NCBI GenBank assembly: GCA_018825665.1
Contig: JAHJEG010000041.1
Span: 1 to 46,894 of the forward strand
Reading direction: 5' to 3'
DNA length: 46,894 nucleotides
Source: a bacterium
GTDB taxonomy: Bacteria; Campylobacterota; Campylobacteria; Campylobacterales; Sulfurimonadaceae
A model generated the notes under the pieces. That model did not search any database and was not told where the DNA came from. It was given only the letters and a program-made list of their open reading frames with translations. Position numbers and translations under genes: made by a program. Below are positions 26,800 through 34,900 of the stretch, in pieces. Positions within the stretch are counted from its first letter, which is position 1. Each line of letters starts with the position of its first letter.

Positions 26800-27581
26800 A
26801 TGTTTTTCCTTTCAAATGGAATTCCTCTTTTTGTCTTTAATACAAAATCGCAAAGATCATGTACATAATGGTTTTGTGTATTTTCCAGTATATTTGCGGC
26901 ATTTTCTTTTAGGGGTTTACCTGTTTCAAAAAGCTCTCTGTAGGCTGATTTTAATTCATCGATATCTTCTCTTTTGAGTTTTCTTCTTAAGCCTGTGAGA
27001 TTTAAACCTCTAAGAGATGCACGGTTTCCTTCCGCCATACAAAAGGGAGGAACATCCTGGGCAAGAGCACTGGCTCCGCCTACCATGGCATAATCGCCGA
27101 TATGGACAAACTGGTGCACGGGAGTCATTCCTCCTATGACAGCATAATCTCCCATTTCCACATGCCCGGCCAAAGTAGCGGCATTTGCCAAAATACAGTG
27201 ATTGCCTATAATAACATCGTGACCCAGATGAACATACCCCATAAAAAGGTTGTGGGAGCCGATAATCGTTTTTCCGCCGCCGCCTTTTGTCCCGGGATTG
27301 AAAAGTGTAAACTCTCGGATTGTATTGTTGTCACCGATGATAAGTTCAACATCCTCACCGTCAAATTTCAGGTCCTGAGGGATGGAGCCGATTACGGCAT
27401 GTGAAAATATTCTGTTATTTTTGCCGATGGTCGTTTTACCGTAGATACAACTGCCCTGAGCTATCGTAGTCCCATCACCTATGGTAGCCTGTGATGATAC
27501 AAAACAATACGGTCCTATCTCAACATTATCGCCAATTACCGAACCATCTTCTATGATAGCCAGAGGAGAAATTTTACTCAA
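26796..27581 (-). CDS. lpxA: acyl-ACP--UDP-GlcNAc O-acyltransferase
   Basis: A 261-residue left-handed beta-helix protein, the usual LpxA length. Hexapeptide repeats fill the first ~190 residues, with [23 protein letters not shown] carrying the catalytic histidine region (His125 in E. coli). A helical C-terminal domain begins at [16 protein letters not shown]. It catalyses the first step of lipid A synthesis. It lies between fabZ (12-base gap) and clpX (4-base overlap). A TTCCACATGCC word is embedded at 27156-27166. Confidence 0.96.
   Translation of the reverse strand: MSKISPLAIIEDGSVIGDNVEIGPYCFVSSQATIGDGTTIAQGSCIYGKTTIGKNNRIFSHAVIGSIPQDLKFDGEDVELIIGDNNTIREFTLFNPGTKGGGGKTIIGSHNLFMGYVHLGHDVIIGNHCILANAATLAGHVEMGDYAVIGGMTPVHQFVHIGDYAMVGGASALAQDVPPFCMAEGNRASLRGLNLTGLRRKLKREDIDELKSAYRELFETGKPLKENAANILENTQNHYVHDLCDFVLKTKRGIPFERKNI
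27156..27166 (+). repeat. TTCCACATGCC word inside lpxA
   Basis: Exact copy of the recurring 11-mer on the + strand, antisense to lpxA, where it encodes part of GHVEMG. Confidence 0.6.
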
Positions 27582-27593
27582 TGTTCAGCCTTT

Positions 27594-28043
27594 TTATTTA
27601 TCAACGATCATAGCTTTTAATTCTGCTTCTGAAACCAGAGCACCGTCTACATACGCCTTACCCTGAAGCAACCAGATCGAGCCTTTTCTTTTTATAACAC
27701 TGATGCGGTATTCAAGTCTGTCTCCCGGTCTTACAGGAGAGCGGAATTTTGCCTTGTCTATGCTCATAAAATATACAACTTTGTTCGCCGCTTCCTCTTC
27801 AGTCATATCATCCATGCTTTTGAATGCCAAAATACCGCCGGCCTGAGCCATACCTTCTAATATCATAACACCCGGATAAATAGGGTGACCCGGAAAATGT
27901 CCTTGAAATACGTTATCACCGATAGTTACGTTTTTAAAGCCGACTAAAGTTTCATTTTTAACGATATCCGTAACACGGTCTAAAAGTAGAAAAGGGTAAC
28001 GGTGAGGTATAATTTTTTGTATTTCCATAACATCCATAATCAT
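27594..28043 (-). CDS. fabZ: 3-hydroxyacyl-ACP dehydratase FabZ
   Basis: A 149-residue hot-dog-fold protein. [13 protein letters not shown] near residue 11 and [20 protein letters not shown] near 49 give the catalytic His and Glu. It dehydrates 3-hydroxyacyl-ACP in fatty-acid elongation and shares its substrate pool with LpxA, encoded directly downstream. In-frame ATGs at codons 1, 3 and 6 are all possible starts; the one nearest IQKIIPH would give a more typical N terminus. queH ends 50 bases upstream. Confidence 0.95.
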   Translation of the reverse strand: MIMDVMEIQKIIPHRYPFLLLDRVTDIVKNETLVGFKNVTIGDNVFQGHFPGHPIYPGVMILEGMAQAGGILAFKSMDDMTEEEAANKVVYFMSIDKAKFRSPVRPGDRLEYRISVIKRKGSIWLLQGKAYVDGALVSEAELKAMIVDK

Positions 28044-28093
28044 GAGTGGGAGCCTTTATAAGAATAATTTCGGCTATTTTATCCAAAATATTA

Positions 28094-29176
28094 TTAGATT
28101 ATGATTAGCTTTTCTCGTACGTCTTCGTAAGTTTTTGCATCAAGTTCTATAGTCAGTTTTCCATCGGGTATGGTTTGCACAACGATAAGCGCGCTCAAAT
28201 CATAGTTTCCACATGCCAGAACAGTTCTGAGTCTGAGTTCATCCTCATAGGAGGGGGGATTGAATATGAGCTCTTTTATATTTTGATACGCACCCGCGCA
28301 TGCCGCATTAAATGTCTCTAAGGTGATAAACCTGATCTCTTCTCGGTTAAAGTAATGAATATTTGAAGCGCTGAACTCTATACGTCCCTGAGCTTTTTTT
28401 CTGGGAACGGTTGAATAGGAGAGGGCATAAGCGGCAATATTCGTATTTTTCCCCTCCAGGACTGTAAGAGAAAACTGGCGATAGTTTAGGAACTTCTCTT
28501 TTACTATCTTATAGTTTATATTTTTTTCTTCAAGCTCCATTCTGTGTCTGTACATTTGAAGTCTCTCTTCAATAGAAGCCGGAAGAATCTGCCCTGAGAC
28601 CGGGGAAAACATCTCGTCCATCAGACGCTCTTGCTGTTGTCTTTGCATCGTGAGTCCGTAAATACACCCGCAGTAGTCCTGACGATAGAGCTGTTCCTCT
28701 TTTGTCACGCGGCTCTGTTCCTGTGTGCCTCCGCCTGAACGGTAATCCACTGCTATAAATTCAACCCCGTGCTTTTTATAAAAAATATCACCCGTTCTTT
28801 TTAGCTGCTCCTGAGATTTGAGCGGGCTCACAAGAAGAGTCGTGGTCATCTTTTTTTCACCGAGCTCTAAGGCTTTATGCGCACTCACATCAAAACGTCT
28901 GTCAAAACAGACCTCACATCTGGCACCTTTTTCCGGCTCGTTTTCCAGACCTCTGACAGCCTCCATCCAGGCTTGGAAATCATAGTCTCCCTCAATCAGG
29001 TCAATCCCGAGTTTTTTGCAAGAGCGCTGAACATCAAGGTAGCGTAAAGTGTATTCTGAATAGGGGTGAATATTGGGGTCATAAAAAAACCCCGTAAGTT
29101 TTTCCTCTGGATAATCGGCTTGAAGTTTTTCTAAAAAAAAGTGTGAATCGACACTGCAGCAGATATGTACTAAAAT
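28094..29176 (-). CDS. queH: epoxyqueuosine reductase QueH, apparent AUU start
   Basis: A QueH (DUF208) protein of 360 residues if started at ATT 29176. The first ATG in frame (28966) would remove 70 conserved residues, including HICCSVD. Between the in-frame TAA at 29189-29191 and that motif there is no ATG, GTG or TTG. ATT 29176 follows AAGGA by seven bases and gives MLVHICCSVDSHFFL, the usual start of this family. Conserved cysteines are C6, C7, C87, C90 (CEVC), C169 and C171 (CGC), expected to hold the iron-sulfur centre. QueH reduces epoxyqueuosine to queuosine in tRNA wobble positions. About 180 residues beyond the QueH core form a C-terminal extension of unknown role. A sequencing error is the alternative to the AUU start. 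Confidence 0.88.
   Translation of the reverse strand: MLVHICCSVDSHFFLEKLQADYPEEKLTGFFYDPNIHPYSEYTLRYLDVQRSCKKLGIDLIEGDYDFQAWMEAVRGLENEPEKGARCEVCFDRRFDVSAHKALELGEKKMTTTLLVSPLKSQEQLKRTGDIFYKKHGVEFIAVDYRSGGGTQEQSRVTKEEQLYRQDYCGCIYGLTMQRQQQERLMDEMFSPVSGQILPASIEERLQMYRHRMELEEKNINYKIVKEKFLNYRQFSLTVLEGKNTNIAAYALSYSTVPRKKAQGRIEFSASNIHYFNREEIRFITLETFNAACAGAYQNIKELIFNPPSYEDELRLRTVLACGNYDLSALIVVQTIPDGKLTIELDAKTYEDVREKLIII
28207..28217 (+). repeat. TTCCACATGCC word inside queH
   Basis: Exact copy of the recurring 11-mer on the + strand, antisense to the queH C-terminal extension (encoding part of LACGNYD). Confidence 0.6.
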
Positions 29177-29188
29177 GGGAATTCCTTT

Positions 29189-29635
29189 TTAAACTTTATA
29201 TAATGATTTTATTTTTGTATTTTCTAAACTTATTTTTTGTATTTTTTCCAAATCTGCTTTGTCCAGTACGAATGTACGGCTTTTTTGAACAAGGGAGATA
29301 ATGTTCGCGTAAGAGCTCAGATCAACACTCTTTTCGTATAAAGCAGAGTTGCTGATGTAGGCGACGATATCTTCTTTTGTAATTTTTGTAAAATTCTCTA
29401 TTATATTTTGTGCCATAAGGTCATTGACATATTCATCGCCCTGTAAAGATTTGGAAATCTTTTGCTGTGCTGTTTTTTTATCCAGACCTCTTTGATAAAG
29501 ATGCAGACCGGCAAGATTTGACAAGGTATTGAGCCTGTTGCTGTTGGCACTGCCGTGTGCTATGTTTACGGGTAAAACCGAAGCAAATACGATGTTGCTC
29601 ACAAAAACGGAAATAATGATTATCTTTTTACTCAT
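29189..29635 (-). CDS. hypothetical secreted protein
   Basis: A 148-residue protein from ATG 29635, chosen because AAGGAG lies seven bases upstream; an in-frame ATG at 29656 lacks this. The N terminus KKIIIISVFVSNIVFA is a signal peptide with cleavage near residue 16. The mature part is polar and probably helical, with KITKEDIVAYISNSALYEKSVDLSSYANIISLVQ in the middle, where short segments suggest paired helices. I do not recognise a family. It ends 12 bases before the inferred AUU start of queH, in the same reading frame, so queH may depend on translation of this gene. Confidence 0.7.
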   Translation of the reverse strand: MSKKIIIISVFVSNIVFASVLPVNIAHGSANSNRLNTLSNLAGLHLYQRGLDKKTAQQKISKSLQGDEYVNDLMAQNIIENFTKITKEDIVAYISNSALYEKSVDLSSYANIISLVQKSRTFVLDKADLEKIQKISLENTKIKSLYKV

Positions 29636-29743
29636 GTGCAATCTCCTTTTGGTCATACAAGTTTATTCAAGCAAAGCTAATGGAATATAAATGCATTTTT
29701 ATATTAGGAATATAGAAGGAATAAAAGGGTGGTTCAAAAAAGT

Positions 29744-29779
29744 TTCCACATGCCAGGACAATACTCTTGGCATGTGGAA
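29744..29779 (-). terminator. terminator of the cyclophilin gene, built from two inverted TTCCACATGCC words
   Basis: TTCCACATGCCA (29744-29755) and TGGCATGTGGAA (29768-29779) form a perfect 12-bp stem. On the minus strand it lies 10 bases after the cyclophilin stop and is followed by ACTTTTTT, so it works as an intrinsic terminator for that gene. Both arms are exact copies of the recurring 11-mer, the arrangement known for uptake sequences in Neisseria and Haemophilus. Confidence 0.8.
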
Positions 29780-29789
29780 GTGATAGAGA

Positions 29790-30293
29790 TTATTTAGTTT
29801 CTGAGATCGTTATAGAGTTGATTGCGTCATTGCCTTTGATGGAGTCAAGAACTTTAAAGCTCTCAGCATCATCTTCTTCAATCCCGCCAAAGACAGTATG
29901 TACGCCGTCTAAGTGCGGAGTGTTTGCAAAACAGATGAAAAACTGGCTTCCTCCGGTGTTTGGTCCGGCATGTGCCATGGATAAAGTTCCGCGACGGTGA
30001 CGAGAAGTGTTCAATGCAGTCTCACACGGAATAGCCCAGTCCGGTCCGCCTGTGCCTGTTCCGTGCGGACAACCGCCTTGAGCCATAAATCCAGGGATTA
30101 CACGGTGAAAATTCAAGTCATCGTAAAAACCTGTTTCAGCCAAATGTGCGAAGTTTGCAACTGTGTTTGGAGTTTCATCAGGATAAAGTTTTATCCAGAT
30201 ATCACCTTTTGCAGTTGATACTTTAGCCCATTGAAGTTTGCTAAGCTCATCTTTTGTCAAATCATAAGATTTTAATTCTTTTCTTCCAAACAT
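29790..30293 (-). CDS. cyclophilin-type peptidyl-prolyl cis-trans isomerase
   Basis: A 167-residue cyclophilin with no signal peptide, hence cytoplasmic (PpiB-like). Motifs are NFAHLAETGFYDDLNFHRVIPGFMAQGG near residues 47-73, with the catalytic Arg and Phe, LSMAHAGPNTGGSQFFI near 99-115, and LDGVHTVFGGI near 124. The first ~30 residues (MFGRKELKSYDLTKDEL) precede the core. It accelerates proline isomerisation during folding. AAGGA precedes the ATG, and a divergent promoter region separates it from the histidine kinase gene. Confidence 0.95.
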   Translation of the reverse strand: MFGRKELKSYDLTKDELSKLQWAKVSTAKGDIWIKLYPDETPNTVANFAHLAETGFYDDLNFHRVIPGFMAQGGCPHGTGTGGPDWAIPCETALNTSRHRRGTLSMAHAGPNTGGSQFFICFANTPHLDGVHTVFGGIEEDDAESFKVLDSIKGNDAINSITISETK

Positions 30294-30333
30294 ATTGTTC
30301 CTTTTTATAGTTATAGTTTTGGAATTATAGTTA

Positions 30334-30359
30334 AGTTTTCTAAATATTATAGATATAAT
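30334..30359. promoter_or_regulatory. divergent -10 elements between the cyclophilin and kinase genes
   Basis: TATAAT reads on the minus strand at 30334-30339 (41 bases before the cyclophilin ATG) and on the plus strand at 30354-30359 (41 bases before the kinase ATG). Both are perfect -10 boxes without clear -35 boxes. Confidence 0.5.
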
Positions 30360-30399
30360 CTTTTTTTGTATCTAAAATTTACTATGGATTATATCTCTT

Positions 30400-31644
30400 A
30401 TGGAAGACTATGTGAGTAAAATACGTGAGTATTTACTGTTAAAAGTAAATACTATTACTATTAAACAAGCAAACTTTTACACTACATTGTTTATCCTTGC
30501 CTTTACCGCGATTTTTGCTTTTTTACTTATCAAAGAAAATTATCGTGATTATGAAAGAACACTGCATCATGATATGACAACCAAAAATATTGAAGTGCAA
30601 TCTGCAGATTATAAAGAAAAAGTCAAAAAAACTTTAAAAACACTTTTGATTAAGAACACTATTGCTATCGCGACCCTGGCCTTTATCTTATTCGCAATAG
30701 TACTGGGGCTCAACAAAGTATTCAATACTATTCTACAAAGGGATACGCAGGCCTTTTTGGATTTTTTTGCAGATGCGGCGCATAATGAACAGGTGCTCAA
30801 TCCCAATGCGATTTTTTTCAAGGACTTTAAGGTTATGGTGGGTTATGCAAATAATATGGTAGAAACCATCAGCGAACAAAAACGTACACTTCAGGAATTG
30901 AACCAAGGACTGGAAGAGAAGATCAGAAAAAAAACCGCAAACCTGCAAGAGACCAACAAAAATCTTGAAATAGAAAAAAAATTCTCCGAGGATATCTTAA
31001 ATGCCCAAAAAGAGTTTTTGAGATATACGGTACATGAGACAAATACGCCTTTGAGTGTTATGCTCACAAGTATAGAACTGTTTGTGATGAAAAACGGAAA
31101 AGACAGACAACTCTCTAAGATAGAAGCGGCTGCAAAAAATATTTTTAACATTTATGATGATTTGAGTTATCTCGTCAAAAAGGACCAGGTGCAGTATCCA
31201 AAAATATCCATAGAACTGGAACAGTTTTTAAACAGCAGAATCGATTTCTTCTCAGAAGTGGCACAAATGTCAAAGGTGAGTTTCAACTACAGGGCAGATG
31301 CGAAGAATACTTATGTGTATATGAATGAGACAAAACTGCAGCGTGTTATAGACAATACGATAACCAATGCTATAAAATATACCTTGGCGAATGAGCCTAT
31401 ATTCGTAACGCTGAGTACAAACGGTATCTTTATAGATGTCTCCGTGTCTAGCAAATCAAAAGTGATTAAAGACACGGATAAGATTTTTGATGCGTATTAC
31501 AGGGAAGAACAAAAGCGTGAAGGCTTTGGAATAGGTCTAAGACTTGTCCGAACTATCTGTGATGAGGAGAATATTTTGATCTCTCTTGATTCAGATGATG
31601 AAAAAACTACTTTTTCATATAGATTTAAAATGATGGGTGATTGA
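30400..31644 (+). CDS. sensor histidine kinase
   Basis: A 414-residue membrane kinase. Two hydrophobic segments (about residues 25-44 and 86-104) bracket a short periplasmic stretch of ~40 residues. A coiled linker follows (about 156-200). The phospho-acceptor is in VHETNTPLSV with H212. The ATPase domain has NAIKYTL (N box) near 328 and GFGIGLRLVRT (G2 box) near 382. The HETNTPL H-box differs slightly from the common HELRTPL. It is translationally coupled to the response regulator that follows. The small sensor loop suggests sensing at or within the membrane; the ligand is unknown. See the findings for its link to the acetate genes. Confidence 0.9.
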   Translation: MEDYVSKIREYLLLKVNTITIKQANFYTTLFILAFTAIFAFLLIKENYRDYERTLHHDMTTKNIEVQSADYKEKVKKTLKTLLIKNTIAIATLAFILFAIVLGLNKVFNTILQRDTQAFLDFFADAAHNEQVLNPNAIFFKDFKVMVGYANNMVETISEQKRTLQELNQGLEEKIRKKTANLQETNKNLEIEKKFSEDILNAQKEFLRYTVHETNTPLSVMLTSIELFVMKNGKDRQLSKIEAAAKNIFNIYDDLSYLVKKDQVQYPKISIELEQFLNSRIDFFSEVAQMSKVSFNYRADAKNTYVYMNETKLQRVIDNTITNAIKYTLANEPIFVTLSTNGIFIDVSVSSKSKVIKDTDKIFDAYYREEQKREGFGIGLRLVRTICDEENILISLDSDDEKTTFSYRFKMMGD

Positions 31645-32300
31645 TGAAAATACTGCTTTTAGAAGATGAAGTGATGCTCAATGAGTCTATACAGGAATAT
31701 TTGGAGGTGCAGGGTCATAAGGTGGAGACTTTTTTTGACGGACTTGAAGCATACGAGGCTATCAAAGAAAGTGCCTATGACTTACTCATTCTGGATATTA
31801 ATGTGCCGGGGATGGACGGGCTGAGCTTTTTGGAAAAACTGCATGATTTAAAAATACATGTGCCGACGATATACATAAGCGCATTGGTAGATATAGAAGA
31901 TATCTCAAGAGCATATAATCTGGGGTGTTTTGATTATCTGAAAAAACCTTTTCACTTAAAAGAGCTGGCACTTCGCCTAGACAGGATAGTATTGTCTAAT
32001 GAAACACCGAGAGTTCATCTGAGACTTTCAAAAAACTATAGCTATGATCAGGAACACTCAACCCTGCTTTTTAATTCAAAACCGCAAACACTTACCAGAA
32101 AACAAGCCCAGATAATAGATCTGCTTGCCAGAAACAGAGGCAGGGTGGTTGATTTTGAACAATTTCAAATATATGTATGGGATGAGCAGATAGTAGACAA
32201 TGCGACAATCCGGGCTGAAGTAAACAGACTTAAAAAATTTTTGCATGAAGATATCATCAATAATATCAGGGGAATGGGTTATATGATAGACAAGCCATAA
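31644..32300 (+). CDS. OmpR-family response regulator
   Basis: A 218-residue two-domain regulator. The receiver domain has LLEDEV acidic residues at 7-9, the phosphorylation site D51 in LILDINVPGMDG, and KKPFHLKEL near residue 100. The C-terminal winged helix carries TRKQAQIIDLLARNRGRVV and ATIRAEVNRLKKFL, ending IRGMGYMIDKP. ATG 31644 shares one base with the kinase stop; an in-frame TTG at 31641 is less likely. The last codons (ATG ATA GAC AAG CCA TAA) are the attachment site of the integrated element, and the protein is left unchanged by the insertion. Confidence 0.92.
   Translation: MKILLLEDEVMLNESIQEYLEVQGHKVETFFDGLEAYEAIKESAYDLLILDINVPGMDGLSFLEKLHDLKIHVPTIYISALVDIEDISRAYNLGCFDYLKKPFHLKELALRLDRIVLSNETPRVHLRLSKNYSYDQEHSTLLFNSKPQTLTRKQAQIIDLLARNRGRVVDFEQFQIYVWDEQIVDNATIRAEVNRLKKFLHEDIINNIRGMGYMIDKP
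32281..32299 (+). repeat. attL core, 19-bp direct repeat
   Basis: ATATGATAGACAAGCCATA, covering the last codons of the response-regulator gene (Met-Ile-Asp-Lys-Pro and most of the stop). An exact copy is at 35913-35931. Bases outside the repeat differ on both sides (t/a before, a/g after), so 19 bp is the exact extent. Confidence 0.88.
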
Positions 32301-32317
32301 GCTCTTATTTATGGGGG

Positions 32318-33397
32318 TTAAATATGGCTTGTACCGTTTTTGTACCGTTTTTCTAAAAAGTCTATCACCATTTTTTCTTTTTTTGGAATATAGTGAGTAT
32401 AAACTTTTAGAGTAATATCTAAGTTTTTATGCCCCAATATTGCCGATACCCACATAGGGTCAATTTGGTTGTTAAGCATCATACTTGCAAATGTATGTCT
32501 TGTATTGTGCAAACTTCTTCTTTCAAGACCAACTTTATCTAAAATCTCTCTGTAAGTATTATAAAACAAAGAGTTATTTGCATAATGAGAGACTTTATCG
32601 GATTTTGTAAATACAAATCCATTTAGCAAACCAGTTTCTAATCTTTGAGCCTCAAAATACTTTTTAGCCATTGGTAACATCTCTACAACTCTTTTGCTAG
32701 ATGATGTTTTAGGCTCGTTTATAATGCCTTTAGAAAGCGTTTTGCTTATGGAAATTGTTTCTACTTCCAAATCTATATCAGACCATTTTAAAGCTAGTAT
32801 CTCTCCGCTTCTTGCCCCAGTAAAAAAAGAAATTCCTAAAAAGTTTTTAAACTGACCTTTTGCAGATGATAAAATTAAATCTATTTCATCAAGTGTAAAA
32901 GGTTTTTGCTCTTTTGGAACTTGATTTATTTTTGGAAGCTTTACAACGCTAACGGGATTAGATACAATATCCTCATTTAAAATTGATAAATCAAAGACCT
33001 CTTTTAAAATAAACTTAACACGATTAATAAGAGTTCTTGAAAAGCCCTCATCAGCTATACTTTGATAAAAGTTTTTAAGGTTAATTGGTTTTACATCTGT
33101 TATTTTTTTATCTCCAAAAAATGAAGATATTCTACGAAATGAACTTTCGTAAGCTTTAAAAGTGTTATGCCTTACATTTTTTCTTTTATCGAGTATAACT
33201 TTGTCTAAATAATCATTTATTGTTGGTGCTGTTTGTTCCGAACCAAACCCTAGATTTTCATCTAAAGCACCATTTTTAAATTTACCAATAATGATATTTC
33301 GATTTACTTTTGTATCTTTCATTTTTGAGGATATAAATTTATCTCCAAAACCAAAATACAGTACACCATTTCGATTTTTAAACCTTAACTTTTTCAT
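32318..33397 (-). CDS. tyrosine recombinase (phage-type integrase)
   Basis: A 359-residue integrase. The N-terminal region includes an arm-binding-like segment, and the core-binding domain covers about residues 58-150 (TINDYLDKVI onward). Catalytic residues are R196 (TGARSGEILALKW), a lysine near 219-223, H297 and R300 (LHNTRHTFASMM), H323 (LGHKNL) and Y333 (KVYTHY). It lies at the attL end and reads away from the element interior, as is usual. Its last codons (encoding RYKNGT) overlap the 21-bp inner repeat at 32329-32349. Its start overlaps the HTH gene stop by four bases. Confidence 0.95.
   Translation of the reverse strand: MKKLRFKNRNGVLYFGFGDKFISSKMKDTKVNRNIIIGKFKNGALDENLGFGSEQTAPTINDYLDKVILDKRKNVRHNTFKAYESSFRRISSFFGDKKITDVKPINLKNFYQSIADEGFSRTLINRVKFILKEVFDLSILNEDIVSNPVSVVKLPKINQVPKEQKPFTLDEIDLILSSAKGQFKNFLGISFFTGARSGEILALKWSDIDLEVETISISKTLSKGIINEPKTSSSKRVVEMLPMAKKYFEAQRLETGLLNGFVFTKSDKVSHYANNSLFYNTYREILDKVGLERRSLHNTRHTFASMMLNNQIDPMWVSAILGHKNLDITLKVYTHYIPKKEKMVIDFLEKRYKNGTSHI
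32329..32349. repeat. left copy of the 21-bp inner repeat (putative integrase arm sites)
   Basis: Two tandem TTGTACCGTT units separated by a single T. An identical copy in the same orientation lies at 35787-35807, near the other end of the element. The distance from the att core is different on the two sides (about 30 and 105 bases). Paired short direct repeats inside the core sites are typical of integrase arm-binding sites. Confidence 0.6.
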
Positions 33398-33669
33398 ACT
33401 AAACCTTTATTTAGTTGGTTCCTAAATTCGGTAATAGCGTCCTCTATAAACACCAAAATTTTACCATTTTTTCTATAAAAATGTTTGCCCTCAATCAAGT
33501 ATCTGAGCTGTATGTATCTGTTTACAGTGCTCTGAGATTTTCCTAGAAAATTTGCAACCTCTTTTTTTGTCGTGATAGGAGGAAGTAACTTGTTTAACTT
33601 CTCTAGCAGTATTCTGTTTTGCTCAACTAAAGCAGGTATCAGTTCTAGATTTTCAAAATTTACATTCAT
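33394..33669 (-). CDS. small helix-turn-helix protein (possible excisionase/AlpA-like)
   Basis: A 91-residue protein. After a helical N terminus (about residues 1-28), ITTKKEVANFLGKSQSTVNRYIQLRYLIEGKHFYRKNGKI forms a winged-helix excisionase-like/HTH_17 pattern in short segments: a helix-turn-helix followed by a wing that ends in a KHFYRKNGK loop. It overlaps the replication gene and the integrase gene by four bases each. Between integrase and Rep this position is typical for a recombination directionality factor or small regulator. The exact role is inference. Confidence 0.75.
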   Translation of the reverse strand: MNVNFENLELIPALVEQNRILLEKLNKLLPPITTKKEVANFLGKSQSTVNRYIQLRYLIEGKHFYRKNGKILVFIEDAITEFRNQLNKGLV

Positions 33670-34823
33670 GCCACCACCCCTAACGCACTCTCGTTTGTTT
33701 GCGAGTAATTAAAATTACTCCCTCTCGTACAGACATCAAAGTTACTACTGCGTGAATAGACTGTATCTCCGAACTCATCTATAATCTCCATGACTTTGTT
33801 TGTGTCAAGTGTGACATAGATTCTAAAGTGATTCTCATCTATTAATTTTGTCAGAGCGAACAGAGAGTATCTTCTGTGAAGCAGTCTATATATGCCAAGT
33901 GGTGCCAAAGTTCGTGAACTGTTAAAGCGTGTCACTCTGTTTTTAAAGTACCAAGCGTTCATATATCTGTCTTTAACACTAAGATTTTCTTTTTTAGAAA
34001 GTGGAAGTGTCTTGTTTATGTACTTCATAATATATGCAGCACCGCCTCTGATATTGTCTTGAATGTCATTGGCTTTGGAATCAAACAGTCTAACAAAGGC
34101 TTTTTTTACTCTCTCAATTTGCTCCGTAGGAAGAAACATTAAGATGTGCGTATGCGGAGTTCCATCTTTGTGAGGCTCATTTACTCGAAAGTAAATACGG
34201 TTCTCTTTGGAAAGTTCTTTTAACGCTCTATCTTGGCGAAGCCTTGCAAACATTTTTGTAAGTGCTTTGACTGCATCTCTTGGCTCTATGTTGTTGTGCT
34301 TTGGATTAGAGACAAGCTTGCCTTGTTTGGTTGTTTTAAACCTATGATACTCGCTCGGCAGAGTGAGTGTCATAAAGAGGGGTTTTAATCCTCTTTGCTT
34401 TGCAACTGTCTGCAAAGTATTCACCCTATTCTGAATCTCAGCATAGTATCTGTTTGGTGAGTGATTGGCTGAAATGATAATATCAGCTAGTGGGATTGAT
34501 GTTTGGTTGATGCGGTCATATAAAAAGCTGAAATCTAAAAAGCTCTTTTGCAATTCTAGTTTTTTCTCTGCGACATACAAGTCAAATTCTGAGAGACCAT
34601 AATGGACTTTTTTACACTCTTTGGTATCTTTGTCCACAACTTCTTTATAATTAGTCAAGGTGCCTACGGCACAGCACACAGTTTCTCTCTCACTCAGGCG
34701 TGCCGAGCCGAAACTATGAGCTTTACCTACGGCACTACTACAAGTAAAATTTTTAGACGACGTAGCGTCTGAAAAATTATTACATGCAGCGTGCTTTTTA
34801 TCTTTGTTTTTGCTACAATTCAT
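33666..34823 (-). CDS. HUH-type replication initiation protein (phage gene A-like)
   Basis: A 385-residue Rep. Motif 1 is LFMTLTLPSEY near residue 149, the HUH motif is GTPHTHILMFL with H224 and H226, and the tyrosine motif is AAYIMKYINKTL with Y264 and Y268 (YxxxY). This order matches the replication gene A endonucleases of phages and rolling-circle plasmids, which nick one strand and join it covalently to tyrosine. GGAGGG upstream supports ATG 34823. The first ~60 residues are Cys/Ser-rich and low in complexity, and their DNA contains several strong inverted repeats, so this part may serve mainly as DNA structure. The enzyme core begins around residue 75. Confidence 0.85.
   Translation of the reverse strand: MNCSKNKDKKHAACNNFSDATSSKNFTCSSAVGKAHSFGSARLSERETVCCAVGTLTNYKEVVDKDTKECKKVHYGLSEFDLYVAEKKLELQKSFLDFSFLYDRINQTSIPLADIIISANHSPNRYYAEIQNRVNTLQTVAKQRGLKPLFMTLTLPSEYHRFKTTKQGKLVSNPKHNNIEPRDAVKALTKMFARLRQDRALKELSKENRIYFRVNEPHKDGTPHTHILMFLPTEQIERVKKAFVRLFDSKANDIQDNIRGGAAYIMKYINKTLPLSKKENLSVKDRYMNAWYFKNRVTRFNSSRTLAPLGIYRLLHRRYSLFALTKLIDENHFRIYVTLDTNKVMEIIDEFGDTVYSRSSNFDVCTRGSNFNYSQTNESALGVVA
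34660..34778. other. inverted-repeat cluster inside the 5' end of rep (origin candidate)
   Basis: Within about 120 bases there is a GTGCC-TAC-GGCAC hairpin (34660-34672), a direct repeat CCTACGGCAC (34663-34672 and 34726-34735), and a larger hairpin with arms AATTTTTAGACG (34748-34759) and CGTCTGAAAAATT (34766-34778), one bulged base and a 6-base loop. In gene A-type replicons the nick site often lies inside the Rep gene, so this is a plausible origin or regulatory structure. No nick sequence is identified. Confidence 0.45.
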
Positions 34824-34848
34824 TTGTTTTTCCCTCCGAGGAATTACA

Positions 34849-34884
34849 GTCAGGGAAGCCCTCCGCCAAGATTGCTTCTCTGAC
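34849..34884. other. inverted repeat between rep and the ssDNA-binding-like gene
   Basis: GTCAGGGAAGC (34849-34859) pairs with GCTTCTCTGAC (34874-34884) with one mismatch and a 14-base loop; a CCTCCGAGG near-palindrome lies beside it at 34833-34841. It sits in the longest non-coding gap within the element operon, just upstream of the Rep ribosome-binding site. It could be a double-strand origin, an attenuator, or both; no T-run follows on the transcribed strand. Confidence 0.45.
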
Positions 34885-34900
34885 GCTTATTGTTTAATAA

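Noticed and set aside
28094-29656. queH and the secreted-protein gene as one gene broken by a stop
   Set aside because: They share a reading frame, but the upstream part has its own signal peptide and ribosome-binding site, and queH has AAGGA after the stop and a normal family N terminus from ATT.
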